From Algoriphagus marincola DSM 16067 (GTDB taxonomy: Bacteria > Bacteroidota > Bacteroidia > Cytophagales > Cyclobacteriaceae), in NCBI RefSeq assembly GCF_000429405.1, contig NZ_AUBU01000002.1, positions 372,001 through 436,000 of the forward strand: 64,000 nucleotides of DNA, in the 5' to 3' direction. How positions within the stretch are numbered: the first letter of the stretch is position 1; every line of letters begins with the position of its first letter. The position numbers and the translations under genes are program-made. The notes under the pieces were generated by a model, which was not told the origin of the DNA, made no database searches, and was given only the letters and a program-made list of their open reading frames with translations. This document shows, in pieces, positions 1 through 9,014 of the stretch.

Positions 1-277
1 CTTCGATTTGCATGACGAGCTCCCGAGTAGGGGCCAGGACCATCGCCCGAGGATGCATCCCTTGGGCATATTTGATTTTCATCAGGATGGGAAGCACATA
101 GGCAGCGGTTTTTCCGGTACCTGTCTGCGCAATTCCCAATACATCATGACCTGCCAAGCCAAGCGGAATAGCCTTCTCCTGAATAGCGGTAGGAGTGCTG
201 TAGCCTGCCTCTGCGATGGCATTAAGTAGCTGCTTATTCAGTTTAAATGCCTCAAAGTTGATTGCCTGCTCGGCCAT
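1..277 (-). CDS. DEAD-box ATP-dependent RNA helicase, N-terminal part only (cut by window start)
   Basis: The minus-strand frame opens with ATG at 277 and stays open to the window edge, giving the first 92 residues. It shows the helicase Q motif region (GYSTPTAIQEKAIP), motif I with the Walker lysine (AQTGTGKTAAY) and motif Ia (LAPTRELV). This order is typical of RhlE-type DEAD-box RNA helicases, which unwind structured RNA in ribosome assembly and RNA decay. The start is favoured because MAEQAINFEAF directly precedes the Q motif, as in the family. The C-terminal RecA lobe lies outside the window, so the subfamily (RhlE, CsdA or other) cannot be fixed. It is divergent from tRNA-His. Confidence 0.9.
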   Translation of the reverse strand, partial: MAEQAINFEAFKLNKQLLNAIAEAGYSTPTAIQEKAIPLGLAGHDVLGIAQTGTGKTAAYVLPILMKIKYAQGMHPRAMVLAPTRELVMQIE

Positions 278-317
278 GATGGATGAATTTGGAAGGAGAA
301 AAGATTGAATATTGTGC

Positions 318-325
318 AAATATAG
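318..325 (-). promoter_or_regulatory. Possible -7 box of the helicase promoter
   Basis: On the minus strand this reads TATATTTG, an exact match to the Bacteroidota -7 consensus TAnnTTTG, about 40 nt upstream of the helicase start codon. No clear TTG is seen at the expected 19-20 nt upstream, so this is a partial match. Confidence 0.4.
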
Positions 326-443
326 CGATTACCAGTTGGAACTTTTCGGGTCTATTCCTTCAGAGTATCAATGGACTTGAAATGTGGATAAAGGATGTCC
401 ATGATTTTTTCCTCAATTTCTAAAAATAATTTCGGGATGATTC

Positions 444-474
444 TTGCGCAAAAAGGGACTTCTGTCTACCTTTG
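444..474 (+). promoter_or_regulatory. Bacteroidota-type promoter for tRNA-His
   Basis: TTG at 444-446, a 20-nt spacer and TACCTTTG at 467-474 match the Bacteroidota sigma factor consensus (-33 TTTG/TTG, -7 TAnnTTTG). The tRNA begins 38 nt after the -7 box, so the primary transcript would carry a short leader removed by RNase P. Confidence 0.7.
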
Positions 475-512
475 CCATCCGATTGAGAAAAAGTTCTCGA
501 AGATTATCAAAT

Positions 513-587
513 GGTGATTGTAGCTCAGCTGGTTAGAGCGCTGGTTTGTGGCACCAGAGGTCGCCGGTTCGAACCCGGTCTTTCACC
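513..587 (+). tRNA. tRNA-His (GTG anticodon)
   Basis: The sequence folds into a cloverleaf. The D arm is around TAGCTCAGCTGGTTAGAGC. The anticodon stem CTGGT/ACCAG at 541-545/553-557 encloses loop TTGTGGC with anticodon GTG at 548-550. The T arm GCCGG-TTCGAAC-CCGGT is at 563-579. G at 513 is the extra G(-1) diagnostic of tRNA-His and faces discriminator C587. CCA is not encoded. The acceptor stem (514-520 against 580-586) pairs except at two adjacent positions, where U faces U. Confidence 0.93.
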
Positions 588-590
588 CCT

Positions 591-621
591 AAAACCCCTC
601 AAAATGAGGGGTTTTCCTTTT
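591..621 (+). terminator. Rho-independent terminator after tRNA-His
   Basis: Inverted repeat aaaacccctc (591-600) and gaggggtttt (606-615) with a 5-nt loop, followed by a T-rich tail ending at 621. It starts 4 nt after the tRNA 3' end. Confidence 0.85.
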
Positions 622-679
622 AATCCTCAGTACTTTGGCACAGGATTTGGTGCAAATCGACAAACTAAACCAACTTCAG

Positions 680-820
680 ATGTTTACATTGTTTAAAAAC
701 TCACCGAAATTCCCGGTGGTGAAACCGGTGAATATCTCGCTTGTCCGTAATTACATGGTCAAGTTTGAGGAGTCCCTCAAAAATTTTGAGGAAATTCAAA
801 AAGAAGCTGTACGCTCCTAA
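680..820 (+). CDS. Small hypothetical protein (46 aa)
   Basis: This short frame begins MFTLFKNSPKFPV and ends EIQKEAVRS. The C-terminal half is rich in Glu and Lys and probably helical. No domain is recognised. It sits between the tRNA-His terminator and a second clear terminator whose stem starts 19 nt after the stop codon, which suggests a short independent transcription unit. An upstream ATG at 635 would add 15 residues. I prefer 680 because the added stretch lies close to the previous terminator and looks less protein-like. No Shine-Dalgarno sequence is seen, which is normal in this phylum. It could also be chance coding inside a small RNA gene. Confidence 0.5.
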   Translation: MFTLFKNSPKFPVVKPVNISLVRNYMVKFEESLKNFEEIQKEAVRS

Positions 821-837
821 AAAAGATTCGATTATCA

Positions 838-870
838 GAAGGTTATGGCAACATAACCTTTATTTTTTTG
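838..870 (+). terminator. Rho-independent terminator after the 46-aa ORF
   Basis: Stem aaggttatg/cataacctt (839-847/852-860) with a GCAA-type loop is followed by TTATTTTTTT. Confidence 0.8.
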
Positions 871-928
871 CATTTGATTTTTCTTTCCGTTTCTATATTC
901 TATTTTAACGGAAGCAACTTTTCAACCC

Positions 929-2845
929 ATGAGTTATATCCATTTTGACAAGACCCAACTAGTCAACCTAAATTATTCCCTTGACCGGGAAATCATACGT
1001 ACCAATCGTTCGGGAACCTATACAAGTACTACCATAATTGGCTGTAATACAAGGAAATACCATGGGCTTTTGGTGGCTCCTCAGCCAAAGATTGATTCTC
1101 AAAACCATGTTTTTCTTTCCACGGTCCATGAAACCGTTATTCAGCATGGCGCTAGTTTCAACTTGGGAATCAGTAAGTTTCCTGGCAACTATCACCCACG
1201 GGGGCATAAGTACTTGAAAGATTTTGACTCTGAACCCATACCGAAACTGACTTATCGTGTCGGTGGGGTTTTGCTCCAAAAGGAATTGATTCTCGATACC
1301 AATCGGGATCGGGTAATGATTCGATACACCTTGCTTGAAGCCCATTCTCCTACCAAAATTCGAATTCAGCCCTTTTTGGCCTTCCGAGGCTATCATACCC
1401 TTTGTAAGGAAAACAATGACATCAATAAGGATTTTGAAAAAGTGCCCAATGGGGTGAAGTTTCAACTTTACCCTGTATATGATCCCTTGTATCTACAGCT
1501 TTCCAAGAAGAACACCTTTGAGTCTGACCCGAAATGGTACAATAACGTAGAGTACATCATCGAAAGGGAGCGAGGCTACGATTATCAAGAGGATTTGTAT
1601 GTGCCTGGTTACTTTGAATTCGATATCAAAAAGGGAGAATCCGTGATTTTTGCGGCAGGTCTGACAGAGGCGGATCCGGCTACCCGACAGCGGGCTTTCG
1701 AAAAGGAAGTAGCTCGTAGAATTCCTCGAAATAATTTTGAAAACTGCCTGATTAACTCGGCTACTCAATTTATCCGAAAGCGAGAAGGGGATACCCGAAT
1801 TATCGCAGGATATCCATGGTTTGGCTGGTGGGGTCGGGATACTTTTGTGGCCGCACCCGGATTGACTTTGGCAAGAGGCGATAAGGAAACTTTCCTGGAA
1901 ATCATGGATACGATGTCCCGTGATCTGAAGGGACCGCTTTTTCCCAATGTTGGCAGCGGTGATTTCACCAATATGAATTCCATCGACGCGCCACTTTGGT
2001 TCTCTTGGTCGCTTCAGCAATACATTTTCTTTACAGGAGATAAAAAGACCATCCAAAAAAGGTATTTGGATAAGCTAAAAGGCATAATCGATGGATATCG
2101 GGAAGGAACCGACTTCAATATTCATGTCATGGATAATGGCTTGGTTTACGGAGGCTATGACGGGGTCGCATTGACTTGGATGGATGCAGTCACAGTGGAT
2201 GGGCCGGTAACCCCTCGAACCGGTTCGCCTGTGGAAATTCAGGCCCTTTGGTACAATGCACTCAAGTTCTATGAGGAGCTTTCCGGAGATCAGGAATATG
2301 GCAAGCTGGCAGAAAAAGCCAAGGAATCTTTCCTGAGTGAGTTTTGGGATGAAGAAAATGGCTATCTGGCCGATGTTGTTCATGATGGAGAAAAAGATTG
2401 GGCTATTCGTCCTAATATGGTTTTTGCGACTTCCTTGCCTTACTCCATGCTCGATGAAAATCAAAAAGCCAGTATTCTAGATCTGGTCAGGTCCAAACTG
2501 CTGACTACCCGTGGACTTCGAACATTGGCGCCTGATGATCCCGCTTATAAAGGTTACTATTTCGGTGATCCAATCAGTCGGGACAATGCTTATCACAATG
2601 GCACCGTTTGGGTGTGGCCTTTGGGGCATTTTGTCGATGCTTATCTCAAGCTACACGGAAAGTCTGCGGAGAATTTCATTAAGAAAATCATTCAGGGTTT
2701 TGATGGGGTGATGACCCAATATGGTGTAGGAACTGTAGCAGAAATATTTGACGGAGATGCCCCGCATCGACCGAAAGGAGCAATTTCTCAAGCTTGGAGC
2801 GTGGGAGAGCTGCTTCGTATGATGGATTTAATTAAACGCTTATAA
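929..2845 (+). CDS. Glycogen debranching enzyme (amylo-alpha-1,6-glucosidase)
   Basis: This 638-residue protein has a bacterial-type GDE N-terminal domain (about 15-240, with GCNTRKYHGLLVAP) and a C-terminal (alpha/alpha)6 GDE_C glucosidase domain (about 275-635). Family signatures in the second domain include GYPWFGWWGRDTFVA, the acidic SRDNAYHNGTVWVWP loop and AEIFDGDAPH near the end. Such enzymes hydrolyse alpha-1,6 branch points of glycogen-like glucans in the cytoplasm, and no signal peptide is visible. It is the first gene of a tight operon, 9 nt before the glycosyltransferase and 14 nt before nothing else. Length is normal for the short bacterial form that lacks the transferase half of the eukaryotic enzyme. 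Confidence 0.93.
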   Translation: MSYIHFDKTQLVNLNYSLDREIIRTNRSGTYTSTTIIGCNTRKYHGLLVAPQPKIDSQNHVFLSTVHETVIQHGASFNLGISKFPGNYHPRGHKYLKDFDSEPIPKLTYRVGGVLLQKELILDTNRDRVMIRYTLLEAHSPTKIRIQPFLAFRGYHTLCKENNDINKDFEKVPNGVKFQLYPVYDPLYLQLSKKNTFESDPKWYNNVEYIIERERGYDYQEDLYVPGYFEFDIKKGESVIFAAGLTEADPATRQRAFEKEVARRIPRNNFENCLINSATQFIRKREGDTRIIAGYPWFGWWGRDTFVAAPGLTLARGDKETFLEIMDTMSRDLKGPLFPNVGSGDFTNMNSIDAPLWFSWSLQQYIFFTGDKKTIQKRYLDKLKGIIDGYREGTDFNIHVMDNGLVYGGYDGVALTWMDAVTVDGPVTPRTGSPVEIQALWYNALKFYEELSGDQEYGKLAEKAKESFLSEFWDEENGYLADVVHDGEKDWAIRPNMVFATSLPYSMLDENQKASILDLVRSKLLTTRGLRTLAPDDPAYKGYYFGDPISRDNAYHNGTVWVWPLGHFVDAYLKLHGKSAENFIKKIIQGFDGVMTQYGVGTVAEIFDGDAPHRPKGAISQAWSVGELLRMMDLIKRL

Positions 2846-2854
2846 TTATTTTTC

Positions 2855-4138
2855 ATGAGAGTCTTAATGTTTGGGTGGGAATTCCCGCCGCATATTTCCG
2901 GAGGCCTTGGTACTGCCTGTTATGGTTTGGTCAAGGGGATGGTTCACCACAATCAGGAGGTGATTTTTGTAGTGCCCAAACTTTGGGGTGATGAAGAGGA
3001 ATTGGCAGATTTTGTCAATGCCAGTGATATCACCATAGACTATCGGGAAAAGAAGTTTAAAAGTATCTGGAAAAACCTGACCTACTTGGAAGTTTCCAGT
3101 TTTTTAGTTCCATATCTGGGGCCTGAAGAGTATCAGAAGTTTACTGATTATGCCATCCATGATCGGACGGATGTAGATGAAAGTATTTTCACTACCAAAT
3201 ATGAGTTCAGCGGGAAATATGGTAAAAACCTCATGGAAGAGGTCAGCAGATACGCTCTTACTGCTGCTCAAATAGCCCGGGATCGCGATGATTACGAAAT
3301 CATCCATGCCCATGACTGGCTTTCTTTCCCTGCAGGTATAGCTGCAAAAGAAATCAGTGGTAAACCACTTGTGGCCCATGTGCATGCTACCGAATACGAT
3401 CGATCCGGTGAATCAGTTAATAAGCCTGTTTTTGATATTGAAAAGGCGGGGATGGAAGCCGCCGACCATGTAGTGGCTGTAAGCCAACTCACGAAGAATA
3501 CGATCATTCGCCGCTATGGAATTCCTGCGGAAAAAGTCAGTGTGCTGCACAATGCTGTCTTGGATGCAAGCATCATCAAGTCCAAATATGTGAAGAAAGT
3601 GCCGGAGAAAATCGTCACTTTCTTAGGGAGAATTACTTTTCAGAAAGGCCCTGAATACTTTGTGGAGGCTGCCAAAAAGGTCTTGGATCGAGATGAAAAT
3701 GTACGCTTTGTCATGGCAGGTTCCGGGGATTTGCTCAACCGGATGATTGACCGAGTTGCAGAGCTCCGAATGGGACATAAATTTCACTTCACGGGATTCC
3801 TGAAAGGGGAGGATGTAGATCATATGTACGCGATTTCAGATGTTTACATTATGCCATCGGTTTCTGAGCCCTTTGGAATTGCACCTTTGGAGGCAGTGCG
3901 GCATAATACGCCTACCGTTATTTCCAAGCAATCTGGGGTAGCAGAAGTCCTTCAGAATGCCATTAAAATCGATTATTGGGATGTAGATGCGATGGCGGAT
4001 GCCACTTTTGCCTTGCTGCATTACCAAGGGATTTCTAAGATGTTTAAAGAATTAGGCAGCGAAGAACTGAAGAATTTGAAATGGGAGCATGTGGCTGCCC
4101 GACTAGTTAAGATTTATGAGAAAACTTTAGCGCAATAA
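2855..4138 (+). CDS. Glycosyltransferase, glycogen synthase-like (GT-B fold)
   Basis: The 427-residue protein begins MRVLMFGWEFPPHISGGLGT, the N-terminal nucleotide-sugar transferase loop typical of glycogen/starch synthases and GT4 enzymes. HAHDWLSFPAGIAA closes the N-terminal lobe. The C-terminal lobe has FLGRITFQKGPEYF and the EX7E-type SEPFGIAPLEAV motif that contacts the sugar nucleotide. In Bacteroidota this gene commonly lies between a debranching enzyme and a GH57 amylase, so transfer of glucose to an alpha-glucan is the likely role. The donor (ADP- or UDP-glucose) is not decided by sequence. It starts 9 nt after the debranching enzyme and ends 2 nt before the amylase gene, so the three genes are almost certainly co-transcribed. 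Confidence 0.88.
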   Translation: MRVLMFGWEFPPHISGGLGTACYGLVKGMVHHNQEVIFVVPKLWGDEEELADFVNASDITIDYREKKFKSIWKNLTYLEVSSFLVPYLGPEEYQKFTDYAIHDRTDVDESIFTTKYEFSGKYGKNLMEEVSRYALTAAQIARDRDDYEIIHAHDWLSFPAGIAAKEISGKPLVAHVHATEYDRSGESVNKPVFDIEKAGMEAADHVVAVSQLTKNTIIRRYGIPAEKVSVLHNAVLDASIIKSKYVKKVPEKIVTFLGRITFQKGPEYFVEAAKKVLDRDENVRFVMAGSGDLLNRMIDRVAELRMGHKFHFTGFLKGEDVDHMYAISDVYIMPSVSEPFGIAPLEAVRHNTPTVISKQSGVAEVLQNAIKIDYWDVDAMADATFALLHYQGISKMFKELGSEELKNLKWEHVAARLVKIYEKTLAQ

Positions 4139-4140
4139 CC

Positions 4141-5352
4141 ATGAGAACGATTTGCTTTTACTTTCAGGTGCATCAGCCGTACCGGCTAAAGCCCTATCGC
4201 TTTTTTGATATTGGAGATGACCACTACTATTGGGATGATTTTCTAAACCGCAATGTCATGCGAAGGGTAGCTCAAAAGTGCTACTTGCCGATGAATGCCC
4301 TATTGCTAGAGCTGATCGAAAAGCATCAAGGTGCGTTTAAAGTGACTTTTTCTTTCTCAGGGACCTATTTGGACCAATTGGAAGCCTATGCGCCGGATGT
4401 GCTCGAAAGCTTCCAAAGGCTGGTGGCGACAGGTCATGTGGAGGTGCTGAGCGAAACCTATGGTCACTCACTGGCTGCCCTGAAGAGCAAGGAAGAGTTT
4501 GCTCGCATGGTGAATCAGCATAAGGAGAAAATCCAGCGATTATTTAATGGCTACACGCCCAAAGTCTTCCGAAATACCGAGTTGATCTATTCCGATCAGA
4601 TCGGAGAAATGGTCGCGGATATGGGATATAAAGGCATTTTAACAGAAGGTGCAAAGCATGTTTTGGGTTGGAAAAGCCCCAATTATGTGTACCAAAACAG
4701 TATCAAGCCGGAGCTCAAGGTACTCTTGAAAAATTTCCTGCTTTCGGATGATATTGCCTTCCGCTTCTCCAACAAGACTTGGAAGGATTATCCTTTGACA
4801 GTAGATAAATTCATCTCTTGGATCAAGCCTATTCCAGCGTCCGAACCGGTTCTCAATCTCTTTATGGATTATGAGACCTTTGGCGAGCATCAGTGGAAGG
4901 AGACAGGGATCTTTGAATTTATGCGCGCTTTGCCGGAGGCAGTTTTGAGTCAGACGGATTATGGATTCTCTACCCCATCAGAGGTTTTGAGTCAGGTAGA
5001 GCCTGTCAGTGCCATTCATGTGCCATATCCGATCAGTTGGGCGGATGAAGAGCGTGACTTGACAGCTTGGTTGGGAAATGACCTGCAGGATGAAGCCTTT
5101 GATCGACTCTATGAATTGGAGAAAATTGTGAGAAAGCTAGATGATCCGGATTTGATTCGGGACTGGAATTACCTTCAGACCTCCGATCACTTCTACTACA
5201 TGTGTACCAAGTTTTTCTCCGATGGAGACATTCACTCTTACTTTAGTCCTTACGATACGCCTTATGATGCCTTCATCAATTATATGAATGTACTAAGTGA
5301 TTTTGTGCTGCGGATCAAGGAGAAGCAAAAGGAGTTGGAGCTGATTCCTTAA
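4141..5352 (+). CDS. GH57 family alpha-amylase/glucanotransferase-like glycosidase
   Basis: The 403-residue protein starts MRTICFYFQVHQPYR, the GH57 first conserved region with its His-Gln-Pro. FRNTELIYSD contains Glu147, the likely catalytic nucleophile in conserved region 3. FMDYETFGEHQ contains Asp243, the likely acid/base in region 4. No signal peptide is seen, so it acts in the cytoplasm on storage alpha-glucan. It is the last gene of the operon, starting 2 nt after the glycosyltransferase. GH57 members include amylases, 4-alpha-glucanotransferases and branching enzymes. The short length without extra C-terminal domains fits the amylase-like group usually annotated beside these partners, but the exact reaction is uncertain. 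Confidence 0.87.
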   Translation: MRTICFYFQVHQPYRLKPYRFFDIGDDHYYWDDFLNRNVMRRVAQKCYLPMNALLLELIEKHQGAFKVTFSFSGTYLDQLEAYAPDVLESFQRLVATGHVEVLSETYGHSLAALKSKEEFARMVNQHKEKIQRLFNGYTPKVFRNTELIYSDQIGEMVADMGYKGILTEGAKHVLGWKSPNYVYQNSIKPELKVLLKNFLLSDDIAFRFSNKTWKDYPLTVDKFISWIKPIPASEPVLNLFMDYETFGEHQWKETGIFEFMRALPEAVLSQTDYGFSTPSEVLSQVEPVSAIHVPYPISWADEERDLTAWLGNDLQDEAFDRLYELEKIVRKLDDPDLIRDWNYLQTSDHFYYMCTKFFSDGDIHSYFSPYDTPYDAFINYMNVLSDFVLRIKEKQKELELIP

Positions 5353-5493
5353 AATGATTGATTTATATAGCTCTTCTGGCTATCTGTCTTTGTTACTTGA
5401 GACTGGGAAGACTATTGAATTTAAGGGGTTGGTATTTAAGATTAATGATTGAAGAAAAGGGCTTGGAGGGTCTGTAGCCTATTAGGCTTAGTC

Positions 5494-5883
5494 TTAAGAA
5501 CTGAAAATTTCAATTAGTTTTTCAAGTCCTACTGGTTTCTTCAAATAACCTTTGACAAAGGGGTATTGATCTGATTTAGCTTCGTCTACTTTGTTTATGG
5601 AGCTTGTGATTATATATATCATTCCAGAAAATTCTGATGAAAATTTTGAGAATTCATCTAAGAAATCCCAAGCGTCCCAGATAGGCATATTAATATCTAA
5701 TAAAATAAAGTCCGGGAAGTTATCCGTTTCTTTTTTTCTTTGAAGAATTCCCTCAAAGGCTTCTTTCCCATTACTGAAAGTCAGTATTTCGCCAAAAAGA
5801 CCTGTGAATTCAATCATTTTTTGAGTGAGAGTCAAGTAGTTCTCATCATCTTCTATGATGCAGATAGTCTTATTTTTTTTCAT
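5494..5883 (-). CDS. Single-domain response regulator (CheY-like receiver)
   Basis: This 129-residue protein is a receiver domain only. Acidic pair Asp12/Asp13 lies in CIIEDDENY, the phosphoacceptor Asp63 in FILLDINMP, a Thr/Ser signalling position in IYIITSS and the conserved Lys in GYLKKPVGLEK. There is no DNA-binding or enzymatic output domain, so it must act through protein contacts or in a phosphorelay. Its start overlaps the end of the histidine kinase gene by 4 nt (ATGA), a strong sign of translational coupling and of a cognate pair. It is the last gene of the minus-strand operon. Confidence 0.92.
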   Translation of the reverse strand: MKKNKTICIIEDDENYLTLTQKMIEFTGLFGEILTFSNGKEAFEGILQRKKETDNFPDFILLDINMPIWDAWDFLDEFSKFSSEFSGMIYIITSSINKVDEAKSDQYPFVKGYLKKPVGLEKLIEIFSS

Positions 5884-8800
5884 TGATTTTTTAGATGAAC
5901 GCTGAAGATAGAGCCAATACCTTCCTCACTTTCCACTTCTATTTTTCCTCCTAGGGTTTCTACCTGGAATTTGGTGATGAATAAACCAATTCCTCTGGAA
6001 TCAGGGTGATTATGAAAAGTTTTATACATACCGAAGATTTTTCGGCCTTGCCTTTTCAGATCGATTCCTAATCCATTGTCCGAGACCCGAAGTATAGTCC
6101 ATTCTTCTGAAATTTCTATGAAAATATTTATTCTTTTTTGCTTTTTGGGATCAGAATATTTGATGGCATTGGTAAGGAGGTTCAAAACAATACTTTCTAA
6201 ATAGCTTAATATACCCATTACCCAGGCTTTTCCTTGATTTTGTTCAAAATTAATTTGTACCTCTGAGCCTCTCGCAAGAGAAGATACATTAAGAAGTGTT
6301 GAGTTAATTATTTCTACTAGATTCAGTCTATCCAAATCCCCAGCTTCATTTATTTGAATATCTGCTACTTCCGAAAGGTTTTGAATAGATTCCATCAAAT
6401 TATCAACGACATTCTTGAAATTTTGAAAGAAGATATTGGTCGCAAACTGCTTGTCTTGTAGCTCAATAAAAGATATCATTCCGCTTAGGTTGGCTGCATG
6501 TGACCGAAGGTTGTGAGAAACTATATGGGCAAAGTTTTTAAGACGGTCATTTTGTTTTTGGGTCAGATTAAGTAATTGGGTTTGCTCATCTTCTAATTTT
6601 TTCTTGTCAGTGATGTCTAGGTGTACACCTACCGAACCTGTCATTTCTCCTGCATCATTATAGTTCGGACCACCGCTGATCAACCACCATCGTCGGTTTC
6701 CAAATTTGTCTATTATTTCTGTTTCATAAACATCGGATTGTCCGATTTTTCGTAGGATGTTTTTCTGAATAATGGTCCTTTTTCCTTTTTCATCCGGGAA
6801 AAATAAATCAATGCCTCTTTTTCCGATAAGCTCTTCTGTTGAATATCCTGACATTAGAGAGAAGCTTAGATTTGCATCTATAATCTTATCGTCTTCATCT
6901 ACTTCCAGGAATCCTAAATTCATATTCGCAATGATGTTCCTGTATTTTTCTTCCTGAATTTGGAGTTGTTTTTGGACGCGTTGCTTTTCTTTAACATTGA
7001 TGATCATTTGACCGAAAAGTGTCAGGAGCTTGATTTCCTCAGCTGCGTATTTTCGTTTTGACCTGACGCTGTCAAAGCCTACAAACCCCTGTAAATTTTT
7101 GCCTTCAAAAATTGGAATCGTAATCAAACTTTGGATTCCTTGAGGTTCCAAAATTGATCTTAAATTAGTTTTCCCATCCTCTGCGGCAGGCAACTCATTT
7201 ATATCTTCTACCAGGAAGGGTTGTTTTTTCAGATGTCTTTCGACCCATTCTGGTACAAGATCTAGTGGAACATTTTGTAAGTTTTGAATTTCCGGATCAA
7301 TTCCGATTTCACACCATTCATAGGTGTTGGTGGTAATTTTTTCTTTAAAGTTGTAATCAAAAATGTAAGCTCGATCTGCATTAACGAATTTTGCCATTTT
7401 TTCAAGTGAGCTTGAAATAACATTCTCGATCTTATTGATGTCAATATTGATGTAAGTAGAGGAAATATCAATTAAGATATTCTGAAGTGCCACCTGATGC
7501 TGAATAAGGGCTTGATTTTCTTTAAGTTCACTGATATCGACTTCTACAGCCATATACCCTGTGATTTTATCAGAATCCTCCCGCATCGGTACAATATTCA
7601 ATTGTAGCCAATATTCTTTTCCATTTTTCCCCCGATTTAAGATTTCAGCCGTAACGTTTTTACCTTTTAAAACATCATTTTTGATTTGTTTGGCAATTGT
7701 ATGGTCTGTCTTCTCGAATTGAAACATCCTAGGAGTCTGTCCTATTATCTCTTCCAAAGAATATTCTGAGAGATTCAAGAATGCTTCATTTGCCCAAGTG
7801 ATTTTCAAATCCGTATCAGTGATAATTACTCCATTTGACGTTCTTTTTGCTACCAATGAGAGTTTTTCTACTTCCCGCTCTATCACTTTCCGGTCTGTGA
7901 TATCTTGAATTGTCCCAGTCACAGTTCGGATATCCTGATTGGATAAGACTACTGGAGATCCCGTAATACTAATCCATTTTGACTCTTGCGTGAGAGGATC
8001 CACTATTTGCAAATCCATCTTAAATGACTCTTTGAAAACCCGACATCTATAGAATGCATCAATCAGTTTTTCACTATTCTTCTCATTTAAAAATGTCCGC
8101 CAAGAATTGTTATTACGCTCGAAATCATCCGGTATTCTGAAGATATTATCGATCATTTCAGAATTTTGCCATTCACCAGTAATCAGGTTTACTTCATAAT
8201 TCCCGAGTTTGGCGATTCGTTGAGCTTCTATCAGCCTGTTTTTTGTTTCCTCAAGAGCTTTTGTCCTAGCTTGAATTTGTTCTTCAAGTTTAAAGTTGAA
8301 TTCTTCATTTTGGATTTTTGCTTGGAGCAAATGCTCCTTTAATTCTATCAGTGAGGTATTTAGACTTGAAATCTCATCGACATTTGAAATGGTTTCTATT
8401 TCGATGTCATATTCACCAGTTTGTAGGCGATTTGAAATATTGGTAAGATAGGTGATCGGTGTAGCAATCCGTTCGGCAATTCCATAAAATAAGCCTAAAG
8501 ACATTACCAAGATGATCCCAAGGAAAACGTAAATGGGGTAATTGATTCGAAAAATTGCCTCTTCAATTACCTTATTCGATATGGCTAAGGCTACAAAGCC
8601 ATTCAAATCATCAGAAATTATCGGGTTTTTTACTAATAAATAGTTTATGGAATCTGCATTTAGTATCAATTCCGGATTTACTCCTTCAGGATTGCTTGCG
8701 AATACGGTCAGGTTACCTAGGGAGTCTTCTTCCACCAAGGCAATATATTCCAGTTCAGACTTTACATTGGCCAAATCAATGATGTCTGCCAGTCCTTCAA

Positions 8801-9014
8801 AGTCATTATTTCGCAAGGCTAAGTTGACACCAAGTGCTGTGGTTCTCGCTAGTTGATTAAATTCGGTCTCAAAATTTTGTTTAAAAAGTGTGGATTGCCG
8901 ACTAGGGTAGAGGACTAATAAGGATGCTAATAGAATGGTAATCGATAGGGCAAAAGGAAACCATATACGAAAGGAAAGCCCATAGAGAATATTTTTTAAA
9001 GGATTCTGTTTCAT
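5880..9014 (-). CDS. Membrane-bound multi-PAS/GAF sensor histidine kinase
   Basis: The 1044-residue kinase has a first membrane helix (about 17-37), a periplasmic sensor region (about 40-157) and a second helix (about 158-178). These are followed by HAMP (about 180-235), a coiled coil, a PAS domain (about 265-375), a second PAS (about 385-500), a GAF domain (about 510-675) and a third PAS (about 690-805). HisKA carries His834 in IVSHNLRSH. HATPase has its N box around Asn949 (LLTNAIKY) and G boxes DNGLGID and GIGLFIT. The second PAS resembles LOV domains, but the photoactive Cys position reads TPRMFQ instead of NCRFLQ, so no flavin-cysteine adduct is expected. It overlaps genes on both sides by 4 nt. 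The periplasmic loop probably reads the state of the upstream porin/binding protein system. Confidence 0.92.
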   Translation of the reverse strand: MKQNPLKNILYGLSFRIWFPFALSITILLASLLVLYPSRQSTLFKQNFETEFNQLARTTALGVNLALRNNDFEGLADIIDLANVKSELEYIALVEEDSLGNLTVFASNPEGVNPELILNADSINYLLVKNPIISDDLNGFVALAISNKVIEEAIFRINYPIYVFLGIILVMSLGLFYGIAERIATPITYLTNISNRLQTGEYDIEIETISNVDEISSLNTSLIELKEHLLQAKIQNEEFNFKLEEQIQARTKALEETKNRLIEAQRIAKLGNYEVNLITGEWQNSEMIDNIFRIPDDFERNNNSWRTFLNEKNSEKLIDAFYRCRVFKESFKMDLQIVDPLTQESKWISITGSPVVLSNQDIRTVTGTIQDITDRKVIEREVEKLSLVAKRTSNGVIITDTDLKITWANEAFLNLSEYSLEEIIGQTPRMFQFEKTDHTIAKQIKNDVLKGKNVTAEILNRGKNGKEYWLQLNIVPMREDSDKITGYMAVEVDISELKENQALIQHQVALQNILIDISSTYINIDINKIENVISSSLEKMAKFVNADRAYIFDYNFKEKITTNTYEWCEIGIDPEIQNLQNVPLDLVPEWVERHLKKQPFLVEDINELPAAEDGKTNLRSILEPQGIQSLITIPIFEGKNLQGFVGFDSVRSKRKYAAEEIKLLTLFGQMIINVKEKQRVQKQLQIQEEKYRNIIANMNLGFLEVDEDDKIIDANLSFSLMSGYSTEELIGKRGIDLFFPDEKGKRTIIQKNILRKIGQSDVYETEIIDKFGNRRWWLISGGPNYNDAGEMTGSVGVHLDITDKKKLEDEQTQLLNLTQKQNDRLKNFAHIVSHNLRSHAANLSGMISFIELQDKQFATNIFFQNFKNVVDNLMESIQNLSEVADIQINEAGDLDRLNLVEIINSTLLNVSSLARGSEVQINFEQNQGKAWVMGILSYLESIVLNLLTNAIKYSDPKKQKRINIFIEISEEWTILRVSDNGLGIDLKRQGRKIFGMYKTFHNHPDSRGIGLFITKFQVETLGGKIEVESEEGIGSIFSVHLKNQ

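Noticed and set aside
968-2464. Long antisense ORFs inside the debranching enzyme gene
   Set aside because: They mirror a strongly supported coding gene and show no domains; shadows of codon bias.
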